Position numbers and translations under genes: made by a program. Under the pieces are notes generated by a model. That model saw only the letters and a program-made list of their open reading frames with translations. It searched no databases and was not told where the DNA came from. A stretch of DNA of 64,000 nt from Larix kaempferi (Eukaryota; Streptophyta; Pinopsida; Pinales; Pinaceae). Below, piece after piece: positions 24,317-36,058 of the stretch. The stretch is taken from contig BSBM01000123.1 of the NCBI GenBank assembly GCA_027924585.1, positions 12,216,001 to 12,280,000 of the forward strand, given 5' to 3'. The number at the start of each line of letters is the position of its first letter. Within the stretch, counting starts at the first letter, position 1.

Positions 24317-25240
24317 AATTAATTTAATATAAATTTACAATCATTTATATATAATTAATTTGATTGATATATATTTATAGTCAATCCAATTTATATAAAT
24401 TTACTCTTCAATATAAAAATTGATTTTAACAACTTAAATGTTAATATGATAAAGAAATAGTTGGAAGAAATGTAACATATATCTTCCCCTTCATTAATCA
24501 ATTAGTTATGATATATATTTTACAATAGAAAATAGCTCGAATATTTCATAACATTTAAAAAAATGCAATCGGGCAATGTGCATGATAATTTTAAATGAAA
24601 TATAAAATTAAAGAAAAACCATATATCTTTAATACATAGAAAGATCATCAAACCAACTTCATGATTAATAATAATAATATATTTGGAGAATGCAAGTTGC
24701 AGCTTTACATTAGTTGAGAGAAAAGGGTGTTTTTTTAATAAACTGTTTGTTTTTCTTCCTATTAAAGATTTGTTATTTGTCATTGTAAAGTGAGCTATTG
24801 TCAAAAAAATAAAAATCTTGAATGATGCATTGATAGGTCATATTGATGTTCATATTTAGATTTCTTTTTGTAACGTCATAAACATGATATTATGACAAAT
24901 TATACAACAATCATAAATCATATAGTTGTCATAACTTCATCCATTATCAATACAAATTTCATAAAAATATTTAATTCAATGATATTTTTTATTCAATTAT
25001 ATTATGTAAACATAAACATACCATCAATATCATTGTCACCATCTAACGAACATAAAAATAAACACCACCATACCATCAATAAAGCTATAAAAAAAAAGCA
25101 TGAACATACCATCACAAACATTACGTTACATATTCATCTAACATATACACCTTACAGATTTAAACATCATCTAACACACATATGATCTAACAATAACATG
25201 TAACAAAACATAAGTTCCATTTTATAACATAACCATCAGA

Positions 25241-25463
25241 AACATCTAATGAACATCATCGAACCTAACCTAACATACACAACATGACCATCGACATATA
25301 AATAAACATCAACATAATAATCAACATCAGCATCCGCAAAATGGAAAACACAAACATCTAATGAACATCATCGAGCTTGATCTAACATACACATTATGAC
25401 CATCGAAATATAAATAAACATCGACATAATCATCAACATCAACATCTGCAAAATGGAAAATGA
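25241..25463 (+). repeat. 112-bp tandem duplication
   Basis: A unit starting AACATCTAATGAACATCATC at 25241 is repeated at 25353 with few changes. Both copies run through GACCATCGA-ATATAAATAAACATC to CGCAAAATGGAAAA. It lies just downstream of the proline-rich minus-strand gene. Confidence 0.75.
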
Positions 25464-25535
25464 CATATATATATATGTATATGTATATATATAAACAATA
25501 ACATCAATATGATGATAAATGTAAAATATACATGT

Positions 25536-27490
25536 CTAATCCACCCTCGGAACCATATTATCATCACTATCTGTCGACCCACCAAATGTATCAACACCTC
25601 TAGCAATAGAGCAAGAGGCATGATTAGTACCTCTGCTAGGAAATAAACTAGCATGTAGATCAGTAGGAAAGACATATCTAGGAATCCGGATCATCTCACC
25701 CAATCTGAGCATCCTCTCCAAAGCTGAGGGGACTAGTGGATGAGGATCATGGGGAGCTGATGGATCTATAGAGGCTGGTCGGTTGGATAGGTATAATGGA
25801 TTAGATGCTAGATCCATCGAAGGAGGGGGAGATGGAGGAGGAGGAGGTGGGGGAGATGTTTGAGATGATAAAGGAGGATTAGGAGGAGGTGGATGAAATG
25901 TTGGAGGTGGAGAAGGAGGTGGAGGCTGAGGAGGAGGTGCACGGGATGTGGAGGCTATGTCAACAGTCGAATCAACTGGTGGAGAAGGTGAACTAGGATC
26001 CGGTCAAGGATATCCACCTGCATATGCCAAATAACTACTATGATGGGTATCATATATAACATCACATGCTCCAACAACATGCTGCATCTAGTTCTTCAAA
26101 TCATAAGGAAACATCCTCCAAAGCTCCACAAATCGAGGGTCCCTAACAATGTATATAGTAGATATAGGCTGAACCCCCACATCTGCTAGCAAACGAGCTA
26201 TCCGGTCAGCGATGTCCTTTCGAAACCTCTCCTCTGGCCTATGTCGGCCAGGTCTAGCGCCTAACTGGGAAATCTTAGGCTGATATTCCTCCACCTCCAT
26301 CTCCTCATCCTAAGCCGGAGGATGCTAGACATCACCATAAAAAGTCCCGATATCTGTAAAATATATAGTACATGGAAATAATAATTAGATAATTTCATTA
26401 AACATGAATTTAATATAACAATTTAAAATATACTTCATTTGCAATAAGTATAAAGAGAATAAAATGCAACTAGCTAATTAATTTAAACATAATGCTAAAT
26501 TTACCTCTATGATCCGGTGGCTCATCTTGGGTGAAGAAGATGTTCTGACACCCTCTCCAATCCAAGCCTGCATATGGAAATGCAACAATATCTAATCTAA
26601 CTTCCAAGATGCCTAGCATCTGCAGCACGTCTGGGGTAATCCTTGTTGGAAACTCCTGCTACCCCCTCTTAGGAATCATCTCCCCCAACATACGTATGCG
26701 CAGATATGTCATCAACATAGGAGGGCGCCGCTAAAAATATGGCCTAGTGGCCGGAAATCTCTAAAAAAATAAACAAAATAACTCTGAACTGAAAGGGAAG
26801 TTCCCCCTCCCATCAATACATGCACAACATTGGCTAAGAGTAAAACAAAATCGTCGTAAAAAAATAGCATACCACCTAATGCATCTAGGTCTCTGCACTA
26901 AAGAATCAATATAATATAACAAAGGGCAGCTAATGCACTACCCATTAGTGGTGTGATGCGTGATGGTCACCACCAAATAACAGAGGCACCTCACATCCTC
27001 TCCACCAAAAGCAGAAATGGAAAGCTGCCCACCATGCACATGAAACTGAGTAGGGTCGACGATCTAGGGATGGACATATATCTGAACATATACTAGCTGA
27101 GTCCCTTCTACAACTCCAGTTGGGACCTCAGGGAACTCAGGAAATTCCTCACCTCTCCTAGAGAGCTCAGTGATAAAATAGATGTTCTCCTCAGTGGGTT
27201 TGTACCAGTCTGGACCAACTCGAAAAGCCTGTCTGTGATGATCCCAATGTGCAAATCAATTGGGAGAGCAATGTACCATTCCCCTTGAGAGATTTTTCCT
27301 CCTCGTAGAACATAAGGAGGCCAACATTCCTCAAGAGGACTCTAGTATGAGGTTGTATCGGATGAGGGAATAAATATCTCTCCCTCTCCCTAGCCTCCCA
27401 CTCTCTAATGAAGTTATATTGATCAACCTGTGCTTGCTACTGTTGGTTGGCCTTGCAGCGATGATGTCTTTGTTTGACATATTACTTCAA
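25536..27490 (-). pseudogene. Unrecognised proline-rich CACTA gene, right arm (degraded)
   Basis: I do not recognise the family. Minus-strand coding-like sequence starts near 27490 (MSNKDIIAARPTNSS). It continues with FRVGPDWYKPTEENIYFITE near 27230-27170, GTQLVYVQIYVHP, GGQLSISAFGGEDVRC near 27030, and PLLYYIDSLVQRPRCIRWYA near 26920-26870. After AT-rich intron-like gaps come MLGILEVRLDIVAFPYAGLD near 26610 and an exon near 26300-26090 with RFRKDIADRIARLLADVGVQ. The C-terminus holds a polyproline segment (about 25960-25820, runs of PPPPSPPP) and ends MVPRVD at 25536. Stops break several exons. The compositional pattern suggests a DNA- or protein-binding accessory protein, which is inference. 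Confidence 0.45.
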
Positions 27491-27599
27491 CTACTATCAT
27501 AAATATACATGTAAAATAAATTTATGAACATTATATCTACTAAAATAAAATTAAAAATAAAAAAAAAATTTAAAAAAAATTAAAAAAAAAAATTGCAAA

Positions 27600-29290
27600 A
27601 AAAACCTTCGGCCCGCCTAATTAACAGTAACGCACCGCTCACGATGCGCTTTCATATCTTAAGCACGGTTACCGGTGCGCTACAATAAGTATCGCACACC
27701 GGTAATATAATTACATATATTTAAACTATTTAAACGATGTGCCAAATACAAGACGCACATGCACGTTTTATAAATTTTGGTTAATGGTGCGCTTAAAACA
27801 CGTCAGCTCATCAAATACCAGTGCATCGACGTCCAGTAAAAGCACTGTTAAATTACGAGTTTCTAAACTACTGAAGAAATTTACTTGTCGGTGCATTTCA
27901 TCCAAAAATACGCACCGTATACGATCCTCTTAAATGATTGAAATGCACCGCCATTTATTAAATTTTAAAATTTTATATTAAACTATTGACGGTGTGCCTA
28001 TGACACATTAGAGCATCGGTACTATTGCAATGACATGCCCAAGTAGCACCATAAAATTATGTATTTTGGCACTCCAATTTATAATATTGATTTATCAGTG
28101 TGGTTAGTTCAAGTAAGTGCAATGTTAACGGTGCATTGACTTAAACAAAATGCACCGTCATTTAACAAATATTAATGTTGAATGAGAATAAGTTCACGGT
28201 GCGCCTATGGAATGTCAGAGCACCAACACCGGTGCACTGACATTCACTAGGCTTACCGTATAATTCATTTTTTTCATTTTTTAGGTATTGTTAATCGGTG
28301 CGTTCGATACATTTAAGTGCACCGAATAACCGATGCTCTCCAATATTGAACACGTCGATTACCATTTTAAATTTTTACGGTGTGGCAGTACGTTTGAGCC
28401 GTTCGGCTCGCACCATCCGTGGTGCTCCCTATAAAAATTTACAGGGTGCACCGCTCGTCGATGCGAGCCAAAAGGCTCAAGTGCACTGAGCAAAATTTTT
28501 AATTTTTTTTCAAAAATAGGACAAAATTAAGCTCAATTATAAAAAAGTAATCCGTTAAAAAATTAAATTATGAAGTAAGAATCAATTTACCTACTGAACG
28601 ACCCGTCGGGGAGGCATCCTGGTGATATATGGAAAATTTGAATTTTTGCCCACCGTTTGGAAAATTTCAAACTAGAAGCAACAACCAATAGGAGAGAAGA
28701 ATGTGTCCACGTGGACCATGGATGTCAGGGCATCTAAATGGGTGAGTACAACACTGGTGCAGATGGGCTCAAAACGCACTGAGGAGGTTAAATATGAGTT
28801 TTACCCTATTTGTTTATTAAACCATGTTTCGATGTGGCCAAAAATAGTGCGCACTGGTGCATCCAATAATCAGAACGCATTGAATAGTAGGGTTTTTAAT
28901 AATAAAATAACGGGTTTTGTAATGAAATTATATATTTTTTTTATCTTTTATATAATAATAAATGGTGTGTTTGTCTCTTTGACATGCACAAGGGCGTTTC
29001 GGAATATCTACCGCACCGGTTATTAGTTTTCAAAATTTTGTGAGATCTGTTAATAAAATTATATTGATAGAGTGGTGCGTTATTGTCTATTTAATGCACC
29101 GAGGGGTTTATTATCAAATGCACCGGTGCATGTCATATTCATTAACGCATCGTGCTAAGGGTATTAAAATAATACGATGTTTTAATTAAAATATTTTTTC
29201 AATGATAGAATTTGTGGTTGTCCCTGTGCATTATGTGTAAACACGCACCAATGCGTTTTGTGATAAAATGCACTGAAAAAATACATCCGC
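27600..29290. repeat. Right subterminal repeat array of the CACTA element
   Basis: Many copies of the GCACCG/CGGTGC motif in both orientations, for example CACCGGTGC near 28230, ATCGGTGCG near 28295, GCACCGGTGC near 29120 and GCACCAATGCG near 29245. The array is about twice as long as the left one. At 29285-29372 a second motif, CCTCCGCTA-A-ACCTCCG, repeats toward the terminus. Confidence 0.75.
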
Positions 29291-29372
29291 TAAAACCTCC
29301 GCCTGCTCACCTCCGTTAGAAACCTCCGATATAAACGGATTTTCAGGCTCTTTTTTTATGGGATTCCGCTAT

Positions 29373-29404
29373 AACCTCCGCTAGAGGGGATTTTCTTTGT
29401 AGTG
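29373..29404 (-). repeat. CACTA right terminal inverted repeat
   Basis: Read on the minus strand it begins CACTACAAAGAAAATCCCC and contains TAGCGGAGGTT. It pairs with 1244-1275 at 28 of 32 positions. CTC follows at 29405-29407. Confidence 0.88.
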
Positions 29405-30150
29405 CTCCATCCTTTAAGAAGGAGTGTATTGGATCCCTGGAAATATGAAACATATAAAAATTTTGGTGTATAGGATAATGGGAAGAGCCCCTCTCATATT
29501 GAACTTGATGCTTCAGGATACTTAGAGATGGCTTAATGACAATGGTATTGTAATCTTATTTGATCTTTCAGAGTGGGATACCTTAGGTCATTGGAGCTCC
29601 TAGAAGCAATTTGATCTCCCATATCCCCTTCTTTATCAATTCTCATCTCCCCTATCCTCTTTGCATGGTGTGGCCCTTATTAAATCCTTATCTAGGGACT
29701 CAAGTGGCTTGGGAAAAACTAACTCTTATTATGTTCGTGAAGTACATTATTCCCTTCTTTCCCATTTGGACCTTCCCCTCTAGTCAAAGCTATGGAAAAA
29801 TATATGGCATCTAGAAAACTTGCTAAAAATTAACGCCTCCGATTGGGTTCTAGTGATTGTGAGACTTCTAACAACTAAAAATATATGGAAGTAAAAAATA
29901 CAAGGACCAAGTCGATGTGCTTTGTGTATGGAACATGAAAAAACCTCTAAACATCTATTTTTGAAGTGCAATTTCACTCATTAAAATTAGAATTTCGTTT
30001 TGCAGGAACTAGGTTCTAATATTATTCTCCCTCGGACTTAGAGCAATCTATTTTTAAAATGGAAGCATTACTTCCTGGGCTCTCTTCATAGCAAACCTAA
30101 TATGTGTTGTGGAATAATTCCATTCCTTGATCTTTATTGTTGGTGAATAG
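29405..30150 (+). mobile_element. LINE fragment, right half (continuation of 1-1243)
   Basis: Directly after the CACTA element the LINE reading resumes with LDPWKYE near 29430, then NGKSPSHIELDASGY near 29480. A zinc-finger RVT-like block with ALCMEHEKTSKHLFLKCNFT (one stop within) lies near 29920-29980, followed by WKHYFLGSLHSKPNM near 30060-30100. It has many stops and fades out near 30150 without a poly(A) tail. The match in domain order to the left half shows both pieces were one LINE. Confidence 0.7.
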
Positions 30151-30820
30151 TTTATTGATACAACATATGAAAGGACCTTTGGCATTTCATATGCCAAGGT
30201 ACGTGTCTCCTCATATTTGTAACTGAAAACCAAAATATATTTACATTATATACAAAAACCCTAATCCTACAGATTAGGTTTTCAACAATATGTTTAGATT
30301 TTAGATGGTCATCCCTAAATTTGTTTGTTGGAAGATTTGGCCATTAATTATGGAAGCTCAATGTAGTTTCTATGAATTCTAGATAACCATGAAAATAAAT
30401 GCCCCTCAAACTTAGCATTTAAATCTCACATATTTGAATTTTAAAAAATAAATTTACCCTGAAATTTAGCATTTAATACAAAGGTATGACATCACCCCTT
30501 ATCATTTAAGCCAAAGGAAACCTATGTTAATGAGTGTATATCCCTTGATATACTCACTTTTTTCATAACCTTGGTTTACTTATCTTTTTTCCTAGAAAAT
30601 GAGCATACAAGCTATAGACATCACCCATTGAAAGTGAACTTAGACCTTCATATTTGTGAATATGAATAGTGAATTTCTCACTTTCCATTAACTTTAATGT
30701 GTGCTTTTAAAAAGGTTAAATTTTAATCAACTTTGTACTAACTTTGATAATAAAAAAATCACCCCTTAAAAGTTTAACCCAAACAAAACCCATGTTATTG
30801 ACTGTATCCTGTGAGATACT

Positions 30821-31011
30821 AACTTTTGATTTCATTAATTTTGGTGCATTTGTCCTTTCTTTAGAAAATTAGTATAAGGACATAGACACCACCCAACTTT
30901 TGCTTTCATTAATTTTGGTGCATTTGTCCTTTCCTTAGAAAATTAGTATAAGGACATAGACACCACCTAACTTTTGTTTTCATTAATTTGGCATATTTGT
31001 CCTTTCTTCCG
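30821..31011 (+). repeat. 74-bp tandem repeat, about 2.5 copies
   Basis: Units begin at 30821, 30895 and 30969 with AACTTTTG-TTTCATTAATTT and include GTATAAGGACATAGACACCA. A more diverged relative of a longer unit is visible at about 30487-30620 and 30760-30890. No gene is seen from about 30150 to 31020. Confidence 0.8.
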
Positions 31012-31019
31012 CTTAATGT

Positions 31020-33557
31020 GACAAACTGGGATTATGGCATCTGTGATGTCAGAAAACTTCTATGTTCTGGTCAATGGCTCTCTAACCTCTTTCTTCATAA
31101 GTTCTAGAGGTTTGAGGCAGGGGTGTCCTCTTTCACCCTTACTCTTCCTGTTGATTATTGAAGGACTCAGCCGCATGATCTGTGCTGCTAGAAGAGCTAG
31201 TGATTTAAAAGGTATCAAAATCTCTTCAAAAATATTCATTACCCATTTGCTTTTCGTCGATGATGTGGTTCTGTTTGGAAAAGGTTTTTTTAGAGGAATG
31301 GAGAATTTTTGCAATTATTATCCAGATTTTCTGCAGGGCTTCTGGTATGCAAGTCAGTGACCAATAAATCTACTTTTTATGTCATAATGTTGATGATGCT
31401 ACATTAAATCAAGTTGTGCAAATTCTTCCTTATAAAATATCTAATTTGATAGACGGATTCAAATACCCGGGGTATTACATAAAGCCAAATGGTTATGGTA
31501 TCAGTGATTGGCATTGGTTAATCTATAGATTCGAGAAGAAAATTAATACTTGGTGCCATAAATTCCTCTCTCTTGGAGGGCGTCTTACTTTGTTAAAATT
31601 TGTTCTTGGTGGTATGCCTGTTTATTGGTCCCTGATGGCTGAAATTCCCCATACTTTTTAATGAGGATGAGAGGATTAATGTTCATATTTCTCTGGTTAG
31701 GGAACTTTGAGGGTGGTCGGTACCATTTGGTTAATTGGGAACATATTTCATTGCCCAATAATTTCAGTGGGTGGAACATCAAGAATGTTTTTTTGGTTAA
31801 TTCCACGTTATGCATGAAGAGTATGTGACGTGGGTTACTTGGGACCGATCTATGGTCATAAGTGCTCCATGAAAAATATATTAAGAAAGATATTGTTAGC
31901 TGTTTAAGAAGGCCTTCAAATTGTCACAGGAATGCTTCTTTATTTTGGAGAGGCTTCATGAAAAAAATTTCATGGATCAGTTCCCATTTGGTTTGGAAGG
32001 TTGGCAACGGGGAAAGCATCATAGTTGGCATCGATCCTTTCATTGGTAATGAATCCGGTTACTTATTTTCAAAACTCATATGAGGTCACCTTTCAAACTT
32101 TGGGTTTCATACCCTGGACAAAATTAAAATACCAAGTTAGCTTCCTTTTAAACGTTCTTATTGGTTAAGAACTAGTGATCTTGGTATGGGTAGTATCTAG
32201 GCCGACAAATGGAATCATTTCATCCAGAAATTAAACTCTTTAGGTATTCGCCTTACTTCTGATAAGGATAAATTGGTGTGGTGCAAAAACAAATGGTCTG
32301 GTCAGGTAACCGTGAAAACCGCTTATCAAGATATTGTTGATGCTCAGTATGACAATGATATAAAATGGTGGTATGTTGCTATGCGGAATTGGAAACTTCC
32401 CTTGAAAGTTAAGTGTTTTATGTGGCTTGTTTTTTAAGAAATAATTTTGACCTGGGATAACTTAATTCGTAGGGGCATACAGGGCCCAAATATATGCATA
32501 CTGTGCAGGAGAGACAGTGAATCTGTTAGTCATTTATTTATCCACTGTCTTTTTGCTCGAAGTATCTGGTCGTGGATCTGCAAGACGTTGGGCATACAGG
32601 ACAATTGGTCTTCATTTGATTTTGAGGATGTATATTTGAATTGGGTTCAGAATCATTCTAATCACAAAAACCTTCCAGCACTGGTTGTTTGGTTATTTAG
32701 AATATTAGGAACGGAGTCTTTTTTCAACATCCATCATACTCTGTACAGATGGTTGTTAATAGCATTCTAAATCTGTTTAATGCTTATAAATTTGATCAAG
32801 TTTTCAAATAGACTCCGAGAGTCGTGACAGATTTGGCATTGGACTCAACAAATTGTGCAAAGGGTTTCTTCGATGGTGCCTCTATGGATGGAAAAAGTGG
32901 TGCAGGATTCCTTTTGATTATTGAAAATGAACTTTCTTTCATATTCATACTTTCATGTGGGAAAGGCATGAACATGAAAGCATAACTCCTTGGGATCTGG
33001 GGAATACTAAAAGTTTCCAACCTCTGTGGCATTGATACCATACGCATTTTTGGTGACTCATTAGTTATGGTAAAGTGGGCACAAAAGAAATTCAATCTAA
33101 ATGTGCTTCACTTCTCTCATTGTTGTTGTAGGATTGAGTTGCTAATGTCCACCTTCTATGATTTTTCCTTCAATCATATATACAGGGAACTCAATGACGT
33201 TGCAGACGCACTCTCCAAAGAGGCTCTTGATGGTGAAGACGGGTGGTTATTTTGGGAAGAATGGACGGATGGCGTACTGACACTTTCTGGTTCTTTGTTC
33301 TTATTTGCGGACTAATATCCTATGGAGATGATGATCTTATGTATTGCTTGCCTCTATTTTGTCCCTTGGATGTTTTGGCCATGTCTGTTGTGACTAATGG
33401 TTTTATATCTGGTTAGCCTTATTAGTTTTGGTATTCCCTTCTTGTTCTCCTAACAAAAGGATGGTTAGATTTTTGGGTTGTTTTATGCAGCTCTGGAAAT
33501 GTACTTTTTGATTCTCAGTAATAGCAAAAGTATGGGTTTTTTCTTCTTGAAAAAAAA
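31020..33557 (+). mobile_element. 5'-truncated LINE: RT, zf-RVT and RNase H
   Basis: It starts inside the reverse transcriptase with GLRQGCPLSPLLF near 31115 and FVDDVVLFGKG near 31255 (the catalytic F-x-DD box). The post-RT region FKYPGYYIKPNGYGISDWHW follows near 31450. A zinc-finger RVT block, CILCRRDSESVSHLFIHC, lies near 32495-32550. RNase H runs from GASMDGKSGAGF near 32870 through IFGDSLVMVKWA near 33050 to ELNDVADALSKEALD near 33190, and ends at 33313. A 3' UTR ends in A9 at 33549-33557. A few stops and shifts make it inactive. I could not find a convincing target duplication. Confidence 0.82.
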
Positions 33558-34361
33558 ACTAACCTAATGCATTTGTTTGAATAGATTAAATCTATGTGTT
33601 TGTTTAATTCTAGATTTAGTGTTTTGTGGAATTAGTATATAAATGTTAAATAATGACATGTTATCGAATTCCTTGTATGTAAAAACATTCAACGAAGTTT
33701 AAAATAATTAATTGTGGAAATATTATTATGTGTTTTGGTATCTTAATGGTAAAGAATGGAATTAGGGACAATATCTTAATCAAGATATATAATCAATTAA
33801 CCAATTAACACTAGTTCAATGGGATTCAACGTAAAATTATATAAATTGTGGGTGCGTTATTGAATATAAGAAATAGAAAGTATTTGAACCATCTCATATT
33901 CAATATCATTTTGCAATATAATATATGCACAGGGATATTCAACAAATTATATCTAATTTAAGTTTTTTAAACCAAAATCAAATTCATCAACAACAAAGAG
34001 ATCATTTTAAATATATTTGTAAAACAAGTGATTATATGGAATCACATCTTACTAGGGTTTGAATACAGCATTACAAATAACTAGTAAATTGGGCAAGATA
34101 TGTTGATAAACATAGACAAACTCTAAATTCAATATCTTGTAAAGCTATGTAAATACATAATTTGATAAACTCGTCACTTATTGAATGTTGTAGTAGAATA
34201 ATTTTATCTCATACTACAAGTCCATAGAGATAATTAGTTTAATTGAGAAATTCGTTTGAAGATATATGTATTTACAAATATTTAACCCATTAAAGTTTTG
34301 TAACAATAATTGAGAATTCAAAAGGAGGATAGAATAAATTATACATGCCACCTTTATTCAT
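33558..34361. other. AT-rich stretch without recognisable genes
   Basis: No coding pattern or repeat is evident on either strand; only short, stop-rich frames occur. Confidence 0.6.
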
Positions 34362-34382
34362 GAGGATATTGATTGTAATGTA
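34362..34382. repeat. Target-site duplication of the 361-bp retroposon, left copy
   Basis: A 21-bp stretch starting GAGGATATTGATTG matches 34744-34764 with one mismatch. Confidence 0.7.
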
Positions 34383-34743
34383 GGTTTGTGGGGGAAAGGA
34401 GGGAGAGAAAACATGTTTGATTATTATTGATGAATCTCCAAACACTAAAAGGTTATTCACTTTCTTTTATTTATCTATACATAGTTCCTGTTATCGGGTT
34501 AGGGATTCGAGGGCTAAGGCTCCAGACTCAACGGTGAGTTATGATGGTTCTCTTGCCAGAGCCTAGGGTTCCAATCCTGCAGAGGGTTCAACACTGTCAA
34601 CTTTGAGTGCAAGTACCACACTCCTGTTGATGAACCGGTTCCAAATTTAGGCTGACGCCGGCTCATGGTTTGTATTCCAGCAGGCTCAATTGATGGAGCT
34701 CAAAGGGGATGTTTCGGATAGTTCCACGATTATCAAAAAAAAG
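34383..34743 (+). mobile_element. 361-bp SINE-like retroposon
   Basis: The segment is bounded by a 21-bp direct duplication with one mismatch and ends in an A-run (34735-34742). Inside, near 34569, GGTTCCAATCC resembles an RNA polymerase III B box. It lacks coding capacity. About 120 bases of the 5' part look unlike the rest, so it may be a SINE with extra 5' sequence, or a short non-autonomous LINE derivative. Confidence 0.6.
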
Positions 34744-35889
34744 GAGGATATGGATTGTAATGTACAACTACAATTTCATAAGATCAAAAAGACGACCATA
34801 AGTATATTAAAAAAAAAATGAACCTTGTACATTGCAAACTTATTACATTTAGTGTAAAATTGACCAATATAATGTAATAGTGACTAAATTGAATAACATT
34901 GTTGAATATACCAATATGATCATTTAACTGTCTAGTTTATGATCATTTTCATTATTTTTGAAATAATAATTTTGGTATGCACATGTAATATATTCTTTAA
35001 CATATTTAGAATATAGATATAATTATGTTCTTAATTTATAAGAATATATAAATGAAGAACATAGAAATAGTTATGGAATTGGTTTTGTTTTTAATTCAAT
35101 GTACATGATGAGTTGTTGATTTTAAAGTAAAGAATATCATTTATTTTTTAGAGTAAAAAAAATATTTTAATGTTATTTTAAATGAGGTTTATCTTTCCTC
35201 TTATAATAATAAAAGAAAGGAATAATTGTATTTAACTTTGACTTAGTTTTTATTGAATTCAATGTAGATTGGTCATTTATTTGACATTAATAATATAGCA
35301 CATTCAATATCACTATCACTAGCACCATGACCATTTCCACAACAATTGTCACTTGCACTAGGCCCCTCATCTCCTACAAGAGCATTGACATCCACATGAC
35401 TCATAAAAATATCGTTTATAATCACCTGTGAATTAGAGTTTAAAACCAATTTAGATAAATTTTAGAACAAAAATCAACACTAACAATATATTCAAATTTT
35501 CACTAGATGGATTAGTTACCTACCTTGAGTAGAGAGTAAACTGTGAATATGGTATTTGATTTTACACACCCATGCTAGGCATGCCCTAGTTAGCATGAAT
35601 GTCCACACCAGTGCCTTGGAAGCATGAGACCAAATGATTATTAAAAAATCCTGATTATCATTAAAATTTAAATGAACATTTAAATTTTAAATTATATGCA
35701 CCTACCTGTATCAATTTATACATGTGCGACAAAACCTAGGATCCTCGATAAGCTTGCATCATGATGAAAAAGTATTGCATCCTAGTCATGTGCCCAAATG
35801 AGCACTTTATCAATAGCCCCTTATACCTAGAACCTTGAGTGATGACATTAAATTCACTCAAATTAATAATTGCATAATATAACTAGCCC

Positions 35890-35972
35890 ATTCAATTAGC
35901 TCAAATGGTTGAGTGCTAGGAATTATAAGCAAGAGGTTGTGGAGTCCAATCTCTGGATGGATGCCTCTATGA
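35890..35972 (+). repeat. tRNA-like SINE remnant
   Basis: TTAGCTCAAATGGTTGAGTG near 35896 resembles a tRNA A-box region, and about 45 bases on GGAGTCCAATCTC resembles a B box. The arrangement fits the head of a tRNA-derived SINE. No clear tail or target duplication was found. Confidence 0.4.
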
Positions 35973-35974
35973 AC

Positions 35975-36058
35975 ATTGTGAGACTCATTTGATCATAATT
36001 TAATCATGGTTTAAAAATTGTGAGACTCATTTGATCATAATTTAATCATGGTTTAAAA
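35975..36058 (+). repeat. 42-bp exact tandem duplication
   Basis: ATTGTGAGACTCATTTGATC starts at 35975 and again at 36017. The two 42-bp units are identical, so the duplication is recent. Confidence 0.9.

Larger units (their letters stand above)
1244..29404. mobile_element. 28-kb CACTA (En/Spm-type) DNA transposon, degraded, with nested insertions
   Basis: Both ends carry the CACTACAA terminus in inverted orientation, are flanked by a 3-bp CTC duplication, and interrupt a LINE whose sequence resumes on the other side. Inside are subterminal motif arrays at both ends, a TNP2-type transposase (17.5-21.3 kb, plus), a SET-like gene (9.4-10.9 kb, plus), and two decayed minus-strand genes (2.6-8.0 kb and 25.5-27.5 kb). 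Three later insertions account for about 11.5 kb: a copia at 3713-7434, a LINE at 10912-17192 and a chimeric retrocopy at 22763-24298. Without them the element would be about 16.6 kb, still large for the family. All its genes carry stops or frameshifts, so it is not autonomous today. Confidence 0.88.

Noticed and set aside
24892-25185. 97-codon frame rich in Ile, Thr, His and Asn
   Set aside because: Low-complexity AT-rich sequence with no motif or neighbour support.
31000-33575. Target duplication for the 31-33.6 kb LINE
   Set aside because: GCATATTTGTC on the left and GCATTTGTTT on the right are similar but too short and imperfect to call.
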